Shown here: positions 17,403-26,942 of the stretch, piece after piece | Layout of the letters: the number at the start of each line of letters is the position of its first letter | Position numbering within the stretch: position 1 is the stretch's first letter | Virus record (IMG/VR): IMGVR_UViG_3300004180_000001 | Location: 1 to 64,000 of that record | DNA: 64,000 nt | Direction: 5' to 3' (one strand) | From: a virus | The notes under the pieces: generated by a model | Database searches by the model: none | What the model was told of the DNA's origin: nothing | Seen by the model: only the letters and a program-made list of their open reading frames with translations | Position numbers and translations under genes: made by a program

Positions 17403-18656
17403 ATGTTTTTGTTCGCTAACAATGCGGAGACGGTTTTAGCCGCCAACATAACCAACAGCCAAACCACGATGGCTTTTGCCACTGGCGGCGGAGCCAGGTT
17501 TCCTGACATAGCTCCTGCGACAGGTGATGTTCAGGCGGTAACGTTGACTGACGGCATTAACTTCGAAGTAGTTTACATCGTAAACAAAACCGGCGATGCG
17601 GTTGCCAATATGTGGCGAGCCAACGAGGACCCGTATATTGCCTACGCCTGGCCTGCAGGTACGACTGTAAAAGCCAACGTTACCGCCGACCTGCTAAATA
17701 ATTTCTGGCAAAAGTACAGCTCGGCTCGGGTAATTCTTGGCGATAGCGTAGTGGCCACACCTTCTCAATGCGCGGTTGTCGGCGACTCAGTCAGGGCGGA
17801 CAGGCCTGTGCCTTGGTCTACCGGCGTTTACCCGCCTGTAGGCGGCATGATAAAGGCCACGGCGTCTGATGCTTACTTCATGAACGTATCATTTTCGTTT
17901 GGGGCTTTTACAGGAGCTTCAGAGCCTACCTGGAACGTCTCGGCTGAAGGCAACATCACCACCGATAACGGTATAGAGTGGATGTACGTAGGATCGCCTG
18001 CAACCTACACGTTGTCGTTCTTTACTGCTATAGGGGCTAACGCGTCAACGGCAGATGCTAAAGGAATAGCCATTGGGTTAACTTCCAACGCTACTCTGGA
18101 GTCCGTAGCCATAGGGTTTACAGCTGCTTCAAATAAATACGCATCTGCTGTAGGGTCCGGCGCCAGAGCTTTTGCGCAAAAATGTGTAGCGCTTGGGTAC
18201 AACGCCTTGAACAAGGTGTTAGGAACTTACGTTATAACCGGACTTAGCCTGGTCAGAAAAGACCGCGGGGAGTCTGCCAGTGATGAGCACTTAAACTTCA
18301 CAGGAGCGCAGTCTCTAATTCTATCGAAGGAGATTAACCTTAAAACTTTACTGGATGACGCGGCCACCATCACGGTGCCTACAGGCGCTACCTTCTATGC
18401 CGACGAGGTTGGCGTCATTGTGACCCAGGCTTCTGGAGTAACCGGGCAACCCAGTGTAGCGTTTGGCGTAACAGGAAATACGGTGTCTGTGCTGGCCTCC
18501 ACGGCTACCACTAAAAATGCCGTTAAAGGCCGAGACGTATTTACGCCCTTGACTAAAGACGGCCTAAACAGCTTGACCGCCAGCATTAAGACAGCAGCTA
18601 CCGGCACCACGTTGATGGGTAGATTTTATTGGAAAGGCGTTCTGGTTGAAGACTGA
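17403..18656 (+). CDS. tail protein with YadA-like head repeats
   Basis: Encodes 417 residues. Residues about 215-275 (AKGIAIGLTSNATLESVAIG ... AVGSGARAFAQKCVALGYNA) show the 14-residue S-V/I-A-I/V-G-x-x-A repeat of trimeric autotransporter head domains, which forms a trimeric left-handed beta-roll. The N-terminal part (TVLAANITNSQTTMAFATGG) resembles the attachment regions of siphovirus tail-tip proteins. The protein is probably a trimeric tip or fibre protein that contacts the cell surface. Confidence 0.65.
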   Translation: MFLFANNAETVLAANITNSQTTMAFATGGGARFPDIAPATGDVQAVTLTDGINFEVVYIVNKTGDAVANMWRANEDPYIAYAWPAGTTVKANVTADLLNNFWQKYSSARVILGDSVVATPSQCAVVGDSVRADRPVPWSTGVYPPVGGMIKATASDAYFMNVSFSFGAFTGASEPTWNVSAEGNITTDNGIEWMYVGSPATYTLSFFTAIGANASTADAKGIAIGLTSNATLESVAIGFTAASNKYASAVGSGARAFAQKCVALGYNALNKVLGTYVITGLSLVRKDRGESASDEHLNFTGAQSLILSKEINLKTLLDDAATITVPTGATFYADEVGVIVTQASGVTGQPSVAFGVTGNTVSVLASTATTKNAVKGRDVFTPLTKDGLNSLTASIKTAATGTTLMGRFYWKGVLVED

Positions 18657-20749
18657 TGATTAACGACGGCGTTATAAACGGCAGTTTAATAAACGGGGAC
18701 AGCACGCCTTGGTCGTTGGATATAGGCACTGTCAGTGTGCCTATAACTCAAACAATATTTTCCCTAAACGACACTGTCTCCGTAGGCATTACCCAGGTAA
18801 TATTCTCCAAAGGAGTTTTATCCGCGGTAATTGAATCCATTATAGTCAACAGAACCAGCACATTAAACGTAGGCATAACTCAGCAAGTTATGCCACCTGC
18901 CACGTCTTTGTCGGTCGGTATAACGCAGTCTATTGTAACTCCCCCAGCGGCACCGTCAGGTGGGCAGCAATGGTCAGTAAAAGTTTATCTAGGTGGCGTT
19001 GACGTTTCCATAAACCTGACAGGAACTGTATCAGTCGACTGCGAGGTTAACGCCGCCCGTGTAGCCTCGTTTACTTTGAAGCCAACAGCTGGAATTGTGA
19101 ACCCATTCGATTGGGTTAAGAAACCGGTAAGGATAGATTACATTCATTCTAACTCAGCAGGAACTGTGCTGGGCACATACCAGCTATTCTCAGGTGTGGT
19201 GGATACCCCTATTTACAATCCAACGACCCGGTTAACGTCTTTCGACTGCACGGATCAACTTCAAAAGAAGTTTGAAGCCATGCCAAAAGACGCTATAGCC
19301 GCCTTGATTCCAGGGTTCTGGTCGGACGCGGTGTTCAGCAAAGACGCGGATCCCTGGACTTACGCTCAGGACCTGCTCAGCACGATACCTTACGACATGG
19401 ACGCCAACCTGTCAGGCAACATCATATTGACGCCTTGGCTGGCTAAAAGCACAGCCGATTTCGCATTCAACTCAGATACCATTATCGACGAGAGTTTACT
19501 GGTCACCCTAGCCAACAGTCGAGATCTGATAAACGACTATGCTGTCTCGTTGGATTACCGTTACGAGCAATACCGGGAGCGAGGCGTGCGGATACGGTGG
19601 GACATGGACCCTCCTGTGCTATCTGCAGACAGCATAACTTACAATCCGCAAGTGCCTGCAGGGCAGACCTTTAACGACGCCGTCAGCGCAGCCGGTTTAG
19701 CCTTTACCGTAAAACCTTGGCTTGAGCCGCTGCCTGTATCTGGAACCTACACCGTATTCGGGTTTGTCGGCGGCGCTCAGTCTGTTTTATTTGCCAATGA
19801 AAATCCTGACGGTATTCAGTCGGCAACCGGCGTCTGCTCTCTTCGGTACAGTCAAACCATAACCGAGAAAAGAAAGACCCGGGTCTACGCGCCGCAAAGC
19901 GTAGGCCAGCTGGGGTCTATAAAAGCCGATATGTCTGCGTCTGTTCAGGCTGATTACGGAGATAAGCTAAAGGATTTCAACACAACTGAAGAGCGTGAAG
20001 AATCTCACACAAACACCGCTAGAGCTGTGACCGTATCCAGCGGCGGCAGTAACGTTGTCTATAACATTGGCGGGTTGGTAACGACAAAGTACCAGGCGCA
20101 CAAAATAGATTATTCTGCATACGCCGGCGCTTCTTACGGAACCCCCAACGAAATAATTTACAATTTCACATCCCTGGTAAAGACGGGATCAAGAGCCGAC
20201 TCTAACAACGCTGACGAGACCTTGTTAAACCTGGCCAGTACAGGAATATTAGGATCACACAGAAAAAATTCCGCGGCTTTCACCACTATCCTGGCGCCCT
20301 ACCTGGACCGAAAAAATACCGTTCGTATCGATACTGATACTGTTACGGCGAAAGGTAAGGTACGTCAAATCACGCACACCATGGATATTGAGCGAGGGTC
20401 TGCTGTTTCTGAAGTCACTTTGGCTATCAGCTTGGCGTCTGCGGTTGGTATTCCCCCGTCGCCGCCTGTACTGGCCGCTCCAACAGCTGATGCTTTAAAG
20501 CCTTCCACCAATTCCGTCTACGCGCAGACGATGGTTCTGCCCACGCATGTGGCCGGCCTCAGTGGGGCCTTCAGTGATACTTGGGACGGCTGGATAGCAA
20601 CGTCAGCTGTTGAGGCCGAAGGCTACAACAATTCGTTCGTAATAAAATTCGGCGGTGTGCCGGACGCTAATGTACAAGAGCAGGAAGTGCCGCATTCTGC
20701 GGAGTTCCAAGTTATAATTCCTATTGATGAATTAATTTTAGAGGCATAA
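18656..20749 (+). CDS. putative tail hub / tip protein with SVGITQ repeats
   Basis: Encodes 697 residues, overlapping the previous stop by 1 base. Residues about 25-105 hold four spaced repeats of (S/T)-V-x-(V/G)-(P/G)-I-T-Q-x-(I/V). After a Pro-rich linker comes a large beta-rich region (YLGGVDVSINLTGTVSVDCE ...) of the kind seen in tail hub proteins that close the tube and build the tip. Its place after the distal tail gene supports this. No lytic or peptidase motif was found in it. Confidence 0.55.
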   Translation: MINDGVINGSLINGDSTPWSLDIGTVSVPITQTIFSLNDTVSVGITQVIFSKGVLSAVIESIIVNRTSTLNVGITQQVMPPATSLSVGITQSIVTPPAAPSGGQQWSVKVYLGGVDVSINLTGTVSVDCEVNAARVASFTLKPTAGIVNPFDWVKKPVRIDYIHSNSAGTVLGTYQLFSGVVDTPIYNPTTRLTSFDCTDQLQKKFEAMPKDAIAALIPGFWSDAVFSKDADPWTYAQDLLSTIPYDMDANLSGNIILTPWLAKSTADFAFNSDTIIDESLLVTLANSRDLINDYAVSLDYRYEQYRERGVRIRWDMDPPVLSADSITYNPQVPAGQTFNDAVSAAGLAFTVKPWLEPLPVSGTYTVFGFVGGAQSVLFANENPDGIQSATGVCSLRYSQTITEKRKTRVYAPQSVGQLGSIKADMSASVQADYGDKLKDFNTTEEREESHTNTARAVTVSSGGSNVVYNIGGLVTTKYQAHKIDYSAYAGASYGTPNEIIYNFTSLVKTGSRADSNNADETLLNLASTGILGSHRKNSAAFTTILAPYLDRKNTVRIDTDTVTAKGKVRQITHTMDIERGSAVSEVTLAISLASAVGIPPSPPVLAAPTADALKPSTNSVYAQTMVLPTHVAGLSGAFSDTWDGWIATSAVEAEGYNNSFVIKFGGVPDANVQEQEVPHSAEFQVIIPIDELILEA

Positions 20750-20752
20750 CCC

Positions 20753-21178
20753 ATGTCATTGACGTTCGGGCTTTACACCGATGCAGGTCTAACCATCCCT
20801 TTAGCTTCAAACCTGTTCGCAACGCAGGCGTCCGACGGGTCAACAGGGCCTGTGAACTTTCAACTCTGGTTGGGATCCAACTCTGTAGGAAAGAAAATTC
20901 AAGCCGACTCAAGCCCAGGCGTAGCTCAGATAGCGCTATCCATTGCAGACTCTACCCCAGGGGTGGGGCACCTGCCAGCTGAAGTAAAACTGGCTTTAAC
21001 GCAAGGCGCGTTAGCTGCCGCAACTGGAGGGGCTTCGTTAAACCTGGGTTTAACCATACTGTCAGGAGCATCCAATGCTGTAACTTTCTGGGTCAGGGTA
21101 AACGATGTAACCGGAGTTGTCGGCACCGAGACTCAGCTTTCAGTGAATACCAATACGTTAAGGGAAACAGCGGTGTGA
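20753..21178 (+). CDS. hypothetical tail-tip protein
   Basis: Encodes 141 residues. It is beta-rich (MSLTFGLYTDAGLTIPLASN ...), low in charge and with few aromatics. It lies between the hub and the last structural genes, overlapping the next start by 4 bases. The first 40 residues resemble small beta-sandwich tail proteins. No family is assigned. Confidence 0.6.
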   Translation: MSLTFGLYTDAGLTIPLASNLFATQASDGSTGPVNFQLWLGSNSVGKKIQADSSPGVAQIALSIADSTPGVGHLPAEVKLALTQGALAAATGGASLNLGLTILSGASNAVTFWVRVNDVTGVVGTETQLSVNTNTLRETAV

Positions 21179-21510
21179 GTGTAGATAGAGACCTGCAAAG
21201 GGATATTAACAGCCTCGTCGATCCGGACAGTAAGTTAAATACGACTGAACTCGATCCAGCTGAAGAAAAAGACTCAATAGGAGAATCTGTTGGTGTGGCT
21301 ACGCTACTTGTGGTTGCTACGCCCCTACCAACGCCGCCTGTAACGCCAGAGCCACCTGTAATTGCGTCACCTTTAACTGAGGTAAGTCGCGTCGAAGCAT
21401 CCTTTACAGTAGCTGCAGGCGGGACAATATACGTCCCCACTCAAGTTACAATGCACGATGCTAACGGAAAAGTCTTCGTGTTCAATTACGCCACACCGAC
21501 GATAGGCTAA
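21175..21510 (+). CDS. hypothetical protein with Pro-rich linker
   Basis: Encodes 111 residues from GTG 21175, overlapping the previous stop (GTGTGA). There is an acidic N-terminus, a Val/Thr/Pro linker near 42-63 (VATPLPTPPVTPEPPVIASP) and a C-terminal beta segment. It overlaps the next ATG by 1 base. It is probably a small tip or fibre accessory protein. Confidence 0.6.
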   Translation: MSVDRDLQRDINSLVDPDSKLNTTELDPAEEKDSIGESVGVATLLVVATPLPTPPVTPEPPVIASPLTEVSRVEASFTVAAGGTIYVPTQVTMHDANGKVFVFNYATPTIG

Positions 21511-22565
21511 TGACAAACTTCCACTTAGGGCCTTTGTTTAGGTATATTCCTGCGGAGCCGTCAGGTCCTACCTACCTGTTCTCTTGGCCTAAATTTTGGT
21601 TGCCTTTAGGTACAGAAGAATACTGGGGAACTCCTGTTGTCAGTGATGTGCTGGAGGAAATATATTTTGCGGAAGCCGGGGACACTTACGTTCCTCCAAC
21701 CTATGACCTAGTGGCAGAATCCCCAGGAGGCGATAAAAGTTTCAATAAGTTTGTTCCTGCAAACGTCACGGTTTACCCTAAGAAATCCATCATCGTCAGG
21801 GCCGCTGACTACCCTACTACGCCGGACTTGCCAGGTACTGGAGTTAGAAATTACACCAGCGGTAATTTTTCTGCAAGCGTACCCAGGCGGATACTGACTG
21901 CTAACTTGCCGACGCCGGCCTGGTATAGGGTAGCGCCAAATATGCTTGACGTTAATAATTTTTCCTCAGAAGTTTGGCTTAGAAATCCAACACTTAAAAA
22001 CATAGCCATAGCCAGCGTAGATACAGCCACCGACATTATCACACTGGCATCGTCGCACGGTTGGGCTGCAGGGACTTTAGTTCAATCTAACAGCAACTTA
22101 GGTGGTCTGCATGACTATATTCAATACTGGGTAGGAAATCCATCAGGGGCGACACTGACCTTGCATGAGTCCAAGGCAGCTGCTTTAGCAGGCACGCCCA
22201 AAGTAAACATAACCGGGTCACCTGGCGGCGGTATTTACGAGACAGGTCCGGAAGCCAGCAGAAATATAAAGAAAGGGTACGAGCACAGGCGCACAGGTGA
22301 TGTAGTTTCTACTGTTTCATCACTGTTTCCGGGCTGGACCATCACGGGGGTAGGTACTTACGCTATCCCAGGGTCCGCTTCGTTGCCTGGAAGTCTAATA
22401 GAAACCTTGTATGCAGAGGACGCTGGAACCTTTACAGCGTCCATGACCGTAGCCGGTCATGGAACTTTCACAAGGGAATACTCTGTTTACGATATAACCG
22501 GAACGCAAGGGCCTGGAGGTACGGTGTACTTTTGGTGTACTGGTGACCCTGACGTTTATGTTTAG
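21510..22565 (+). CDS. hypothetical tail-tip / fibre protein
   Basis: Encodes 351 residues and is the last plus-strand gene. The N-terminus is aromatic-rich (FLFSWPKFWLPLG-like). Residues about 165-235 (IASVDTATDIITLASSHGWA ... VNITGSPGGG) resemble the beta-sandwich module of the two paralogues at 5.6-8.0 kb. It ends 8 bases from the convergent transglycosylase gene. Probably part of host recognition, by position. Confidence 0.6.
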   Translation: MTNFHLGPLFRYIPAEPSGPTYLFSWPKFWLPLGTEEYWGTPVVSDVLEEIYFAEAGDTYVPPTYDLVAESPGGDKSFNKFVPANVTVYPKKSIIVRAADYPTTPDLPGTGVRNYTSGNFSASVPRRILTANLPTPAWYRVAPNMLDVNNFSSEVWLRNPTLKNIAIASVDTATDIITLASSHGWAAGTLVQSNSNLGGLHDYIQYWVGNPSGATLTLHESKAAALAGTPKVNITGSPGGGIYETGPEASRNIKKGYEHRRTGDVVSTVSSLFPGWTITGVGTYAIPGSASLPGSLIETLYAEDAGTFTASMTVAGHGTFTREYSVYDITGTQGPGGTVYFWCTGDPDVYV

Positions 22566-22573
22566 ATACTTAA

Positions 22574-23083
22574 CTACCCCAATAAAACCAACTCGTTAAA
22601 CACAGTCAGATTTCTCCGGACGTAATCAGAAGTCTGCTTGGCATTGGCTCTGCCGGTGACGTTTACCAACTGGACAATGATGTCCTTGTAGTCGTTGTCT
22701 CCTTGTGCCAGTCTCTGAGCCTTCAAAATGTTGCCGAAGCCTGCGTTGTAACTGGCCAAGGCCAAAGCATAACGATCCATCGGCGGGCGCCTGGAAGTCC
22801 ACTTGCTTAGCAGGATGCCCATATACCAAGCCGCAGCCTGAATGCCGTGTTCTACTTCGGTTGGGCGAGCGCCTTTAAGATTGAACGCGTCGCAGTATTC
22901 CTGCCAGGTTTCAGGCATGAATTGGCCAAGGCCGCGTGCGCCGACCGACGATACTGCTTCGCAATTCATACCGGACTCGCAATGCAGTTGAGCTTTTAAA
23001 AGTCGCCAGTCAAAGCCTGCCAGGTGTTGTCCGGCGTACAGTTCAATCAGGTTATCGTATTCTGGGTTTACTTTACTTGTCAT
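22574..23083 (-). CDS. lytic transglycosylase endolysin (SLT fold)
   Basis: Encodes 169 residues; GGAGGATAAAG precedes the ATG. It carries the transglycosylase SLT motifs: catalytic Glu in HCESGMN (near 37), GARGLGQFMPETW (near 49-61) and ASYNAGFGN (near 113-121). The enzyme cleaves the glycan strands of peptidoglycan to 1,6-anhydro products. It has no signal peptide, so release would need the holin encoded at 3.4-3.8 kb. Virion-associated use cannot be excluded, since it adjoins the tail genes. Confidence 0.85.
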   Translation of the reverse strand: MTSKVNPEYDNLIELYAGQHLAGFDWRLLKAQLHCESGMNCEAVSSVGARGLGQFMPETWQEYCDAFNLKGARPTEVEHGIQAAAWYMGILLSKWTSRRPPMDRYALALASYNAGFGNILKAQRLAQGDNDYKDIIVQLVNVTGRANAKQTSDYVRRNLTVFNELVLLG

Positions 23084-23267
23084 CTTTATCCTCCAGTTCG
23101 GTTATTACAATCTTCGTGCCTTTTCTAAGTTCAACGGCTATGGCTTGTCTTTCTTCTACCAACCGATGGTCTTCGGTAAGCAGCCAAACGCCCTTAGCGT
23201 CTTTGTCGTACACCTGCACCAAGAGTTCAGAGCCTAGCGCAGCTATATTAATGCTTTTGTCTGTCAT
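23073..23267 (-). CDS. small hypothetical protein
   Basis: Encodes 64 residues; GGAGGAAT precedes the ATG. The protein is a charged, compact alpha/beta protein (LLVQVYDKDAKGVWLLTEDH) with an acidic Lys/Asp tail. It overlaps the transglycosylase start by 11 bases. Unknown function. Confidence 0.65.
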   Translation of the reverse strand: MTDKSINIAALGSELLVQVYDKDAKGVWLLTEDHRLVEERQAIAVELRKGTKIVITELEDKDDK

Positions 23268-23471
23268 TTATTCCTCCAGAGATATTGGATCGTCCCAATT
23301 TTGGCCCAAGGCAAGTCGTTCTATCTCTTCCCAGGTTAAAATATAACCTTTAGTTCTCGACCGGTTAAGTATAAGAGGTTCCCCTGAGTAGGAGGACAGA
23401 CCTCTACGTTCAGCGCCCCATTGGGCCGTGTGGCGTTCTAAGTTGCTGCCCTCTATGACCGTCCCGCTCAT
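23268..23471 (-). CDS. small hypothetical protein
   Basis: Encodes 67 residues, starting inside the stop of the SbcC-like gene (ATGA), with a weak SD of its own. Trp- and Glu-rich C-terminus (TWEEIERLALGQNWDDPIS). Unknown function. Confidence 0.6.
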   Translation of the reverse strand: MSGTVIEGSNLERHTAQWGAERRGLSSYSGEPLILNRSRTKGYILTWEEIERLALGQNWDDPISLEE

Positions 23472-25567
23472 GCCGACGCCCCTAAGTCAATAACATTCGC
23501 CGCCACGTCAAATTCCCGGTGCGACACCACAATCGTTTGTTCGCTGTAATTCTGCAGCGACATTAAGCAAGCCAGGGAAATTTCAGGAGAGCAGTCTGCT
23601 GAGATTTCGTCCAGGATTAAACTGTCGAACGGACTGGTCACCAGCTGCGTCAAGGCGACTTTCAGGCCTAAACCCATCAAAGATTTCTGAGCCCCCGACG
23701 CCGACCATTTATTCCTGACCCTGCCATTTTCAACATATTTTATACCTGAATCAGACAAGAACATCTTTTCGATATCGCCGCCGGTCGCCATGCTGACAAA
23801 CTCAGACGCCGCGCCGAACAAGTTTTCCCAAGTTTCTTCCAGGTAACGGACTCTGTTCTTGGATAATAGCTTGCTGATGTGATCCAGTTTTCCCTGCTTG
23901 TCGACGTGTCCCAGGTAAGTGGCCTGCATGTTCTCATTATCTGTAAGCTGCTGCGTCAGTGTCTCTAACCGATTTACGGCGCTGCTGTGATCAACTCGTA
24001 GCGTACTTAAAGCGGTGTGCAGTTTAGCCGACTCCGACCGGCAGTTGTCGCAAGCTTCCTGGAGAAGTGTGACGTCGCCGGCCAACTCCAAGTCTGGCTT
24101 GGAGTCTTCCAAATCAATAAGCTGCATCAGCAATTTATCTTTGGTAGCCTGCGCTGAGGCTATCGCAGCGTTCCGGTGTTGCTGACGTTTTAACGCGTCA
24201 GAATTAACTGCAATGCGGTCAGATAGTGCGTACAGGTTTGTTATAGGCTCAGGGATACCTGCTATCTCTTTGGTTAATTCAACCAACCGTACTACGCAAT
24301 CTCCCCTGCCTTGCATATTGCGGCTGTAAGCCGCCGCTTGCTTGGCGTACTCTTTGGCTTCCCGGTCAGCCACATCGAATGCGGCTTTGGCCTTATCGTA
24401 CTCTGCCTTAGCGTAAGTGTACTTTGTCAACGCGTCGGCCAGCTCCACTTGCTGAGCTTCCGGCGTTTTGTGCGTATCGAACGGGCGTTTACAGGTTACG
24501 CAGATGTTGTCTTCTATAGCCTGCTTCACAGCCTTGTAACCCGCCGCGGATTCGTTCACGAAAACCGACAGACGGTTAACTTCTGCCTTCTCGGCATCCG
24601 ATGACAAAGGCTCAGGGAACGTGCCGGTGAATAGGTTGATGGCATCCAGGTAGCTTTTCTCAGCCTGCATCGTTTTAATGTGCTCCGCCGTAAGCCGTGC
24701 CAGTTGTTTAGCATAGCTGTCGGCTTCTGCTCTAAGCGTGTAGTCCTTGGCGATGTCGGCTTCAAGTGCAGACGTGTCCGCTAGAGGTTGCTTGGCATCA
24801 GGCTCCACGGCAGACAAGTCTTTTTCCAAAATATCCTTGCGGTGCCGGTATTTTTCCCACAGGCGTTGGTTGTGATCCAGGGCTTTGAGTTCTTCGCTAA
24901 GCGCGTCCGCCTTGGTCGCCCATTTGGAAATACCTTTCTCGTGTTCAGTTATCTGCAGGAGCAGGTCGGCCACTTGTATGCCCAGCTCTGTCTTCTGCAT
25001 TGCGTAAAACGCCGGCTCTTCAGGCAGCAGGAAAGCGTGCAAGGCATCAGCCTTGGCTGCTTCAGACGAAGCCCTGGCGCCTGCCAGTTTGATAATAGCG
25101 TTCAGCTTGTCCATTCCGGTGGCAGCTTCAACGAAACGGGTCAAGGCTGGGCCATCCATCCTCAAAAGCTCTTGCGGCTCACCTTGAGCCGATACGAAGA
25201 TTTTAAAGAAGGCAGCTTTCGACATATCCAACAACTCCAGGATATGAGCGTTGACGGCGGTATGGCCGTTGACGAAAGCCTTGTCTTCACCGGCTCGGGT
25301 AATGGACGCATTTTTTGTCGAGCGCTCGACGACATAGCCATTGGATAGTTTTAACTCCAGGTTAAAATCCTTGGCGTCGTCGTGAACCAGGTCGGCTGCG
25401 GCTTCGTCAACGACCGATACGCCCAGCATGGCAACCAACACCGCCTGCTGAATAGTGGATTTGCCGGAATAGTTGGGGCCTACAATCAGGTTGGTTCCAG
25501 AAGAGAATTGGAATTCCCGATCCTTGTGTTGCTTGAAGTTCTTAAGCTTTACCGATTCAATCTTCAT
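23468..25567 (-). CDS. SbcC/Rad50-like (T4 gp46-like) recombination ATPase
   Basis: Encodes 699 residues. A Walker A GPNYSGKS lies near 31-38, long coiled coils flank a single zinc-hook CVTC near 359, an ABC signature SASGAQKSLMGLG lies near 625 and a Walker B LILDEISAD near 650. Such proteins pair with an SbcD/Mre11-type nuclease to open, resect and process DNA ends during recombination-dependent replication. At 699 residues it is shorter than bacterial SbcC and fits phage gp46-type proteins. It overlaps the nuclease gene by 4 bases. Confidence 0.93.
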   Translation of the reverse strand: MKIESVKLKNFKQHKDREFQFSSGTNLIVGPNYSGKSTIQQAVLVAMLGVSVVDEAAADLVHDDAKDFNLELKLSNGYVVERSTKNASITRAGEDKAFVNGHTAVNAHILELLDMSKAAFFKIFVSAQGEPQELLRMDGPALTRFVEAATGMDKLNAIIKLAGARASSEAAKADALHAFLLPEEPAFYAMQKTELGIQVADLLLQITEHEKGISKWATKADALSEELKALDHNQRLWEKYRHRKDILEKDLSAVEPDAKQPLADTSALEADIAKDYTLRAEADSYAKQLARLTAEHIKTMQAEKSYLDAINLFTGTFPEPLSSDAEKAEVNRLSVFVNESAAGYKAVKQAIEDNICVTCKRPFDTHKTPEAQQVELADALTKYTYAKAEYDKAKAAFDVADREAKEYAKQAAAYSRNMQGRGDCVVRLVELTKEIAGIPEPITNLYALSDRIAVNSDALKRQQHRNAAIASAQATKDKLLMQLIDLEDSKPDLELAGDVTLLQEACDNCRSESAKLHTALSTLRVDHSSAVNRLETLTQQLTDNENMQATYLGHVDKQGKLDHISKLLSKNRVRYLEETWENLFGAASEFVSMATGGDIEKMFLSDSGIKYVENGRVRNKWSASGAQKSLMGLGLKVALTQLVTSPFDSLILDEISADCSPEISLACLMSLQNYSEQTIVVSHREFDVAANVIDLGASA

Positions 25568-26598
25568 TCTGATACCTCTCCGTACAGGGTGTTAAACAGT
25601 TCAAGTTCTTCGTCGTTGAGTTGGCCTCTAACGTTGTCCAGCCAGGATCCGCGTTTAGCTGAACTCGTTCCCTGTGTGCCTTCAACAGTCGGCGTCACGG
25701 TGCTGTTCTTTATAGAAATAGCGTGATCCCCGTTGAATAGTTTAGACATCTTCGCCGCCAGGTCACGCAGCTGCGCCGGCAGGATCTCGCCGGTGACTTC
25801 AATAAATTGCAATTCCGTATCGTCAGGCAGGCTTAAGAACCCTGCAATGTCGGTCTGCAGGTAACGCCCAGCCGGGCGCCAAAGATCGATAGAAGTCATC
25901 TTGCCGGTTTCCGTGTCGAACTCAAGACCGCGCTTGATTTCCATTTCAGCAAACGAGTGCGGCAGTACAGACCCAACCATACGGAGCCGTCCACCGAAAT
26001 GGTCGGAGCCATTGTGCTCATGGCCACTGAGAATATAATCGAACGAGGTATCAAGCAAGATTTTAGCTTGAGCGGCGGTCAGATTGTTCTCAATGTCGGC
26101 ACTGGCGCGGGGGTTATCGTAGTTGACATGCAGGCACAAAATATTGGTATGTCCCTCCCACTTCTTTACTCCTGTGCATAGTTTTTCCAGCTCTTCATCG
26201 AACAGGGATTGTGTAGCGCAGTACGGCAGTACGTAGACAGTGGTGTTGTCGTCGAACCGTGCGCAGGCATAGACGCCCCGCACGACAATACCTTGCCCTA
26301 TCTGTCCGGCCAGGTTCTCCAAGGCGGATGTTTTGGTAGAATCGTTACTGTAGTCGTGGTTGCCGCCGACGATAAAATCGAAGTATTCAGCAAGTCCAAG
26401 AGCTTTAACGAACGTCGTGCTGTTAACCTCGAACGTGTCGAACACGTCACCCATTTGAACGATGCGAGTATCGTCATCCACCTGCATGGCTTTTTCTATG
26501 GTCTCAGCTTGCAGCTCGAAAAACCGCTGGGCCGACGCCTTGGTGCTGTGAGAGGGTCGTTTGTCGAGGTGTAAATCACCGATAAATCGTAGTTTCAT
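25564..26598 (-). CDS. SbcD/Mre11-like (T4 gp47-like) nuclease
   Basis: Encodes 344 residues. The calcineurin-type phosphoesterase motifs are in order: GDLHLD (7-12), GDVFD (near 50), GGNHDYS (near 80), LHVNYDN (near 152) and SGHEHNG (near 190). These bind two metal ions for exo- and endonuclease activity. The partner ATPase gene follows with ATGA overlap, so a 1:1 complex is likely. SD is modest (GGCGGC before AAAATG). Confidence 0.93.
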   Translation of the reverse strand: MKLRFIGDLHLDKRPSHSTKASAQRFFELQAETIEKAMQVDDDTRIVQMGDVFDTFEVNSTTFVKALGLAEYFDFIVGGNHDYSNDSTKTSALENLAGQIGQGIVVRGVYACARFDDNTTVYVLPYCATQSLFDEELEKLCTGVKKWEGHTNILCLHVNYDNPRASADIENNLTAAQAKILLDTSFDYILSGHEHNGSDHFGGRLRMVGSVLPHSFAEMEIKRGLEFDTETGKMTSIDLWRPAGRYLQTDIAGFLSLPDDTELQFIEVTGEILPAQLRDLAAKMSKLFNGDHAISIKNSTVTPTVEGTQGTSSAKRGSWLDNVRGQLNDEELELFNTLYGEVSE

Positions 26599-26942
26599 TT
26601 TGCCGCCTTTTCTGTTGTGAGAAGTGATTTATGTACAAATAAAAATACCCAGGTAAGGCTGTAAGCAACAGCGCTTGCAGTATAGCCATACCAAGCTAGG
26701 CAGATGATAATGGCTACCGCCACTACTTTGGTAAGCCATGGAATGTTTGGATATTTATCTGTCTTTTTAGACTCTGGTATATCTACGATAAGTAGGGTAA
26801 TCAGAGTAATTGACAGCAGAACAAAAACGCCCCAGATAAATGTCAGGGCTATATTCCTGACACCTGCCACGCCTTGAACAAACCCCAACCAAAAAATAAA
26901 TGCGGTTAGCAGGTTGTAACAGATTATTTTTAAAGTTTTCAT
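26595..26942 (-). CDS. polytopic membrane protein, unknown
   Basis: Encodes 115 residues. ATG 26942 has GGAGACCG before it; the frame is open much further but overlaps the nuclease gene upstream. Three to four hydrophobic segments: near 5-25, 30-53, 70-88 and 88-105. It is wedged, with 4-base overlaps, between the SbcD-like gene and a PD-(D/E)XK nuclease gene. A membrane protein inside a DNA-processing operon might act in exclusion or anchor DNA functions; nothing in the sequence decides. Confidence 0.65.
   Translation of the reverse strand: MKTLKIICYNLLTAFIFWLGFVQGVAGVRNIALTFIWGVFVLLSITLITLLIVDIPESKKTDKYPNIPWLTKVVAVAIIICLAWYGYTASAVAYSLTWVFLFVHKSLLTTEKAAK

Noticed and set aside
24788-25348. 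186-codon plus-strand frame inside the SbcC-like gene
   Set aside because: Opposite a gene with Walker and signature motifs; no SD and no coding context on that strand.
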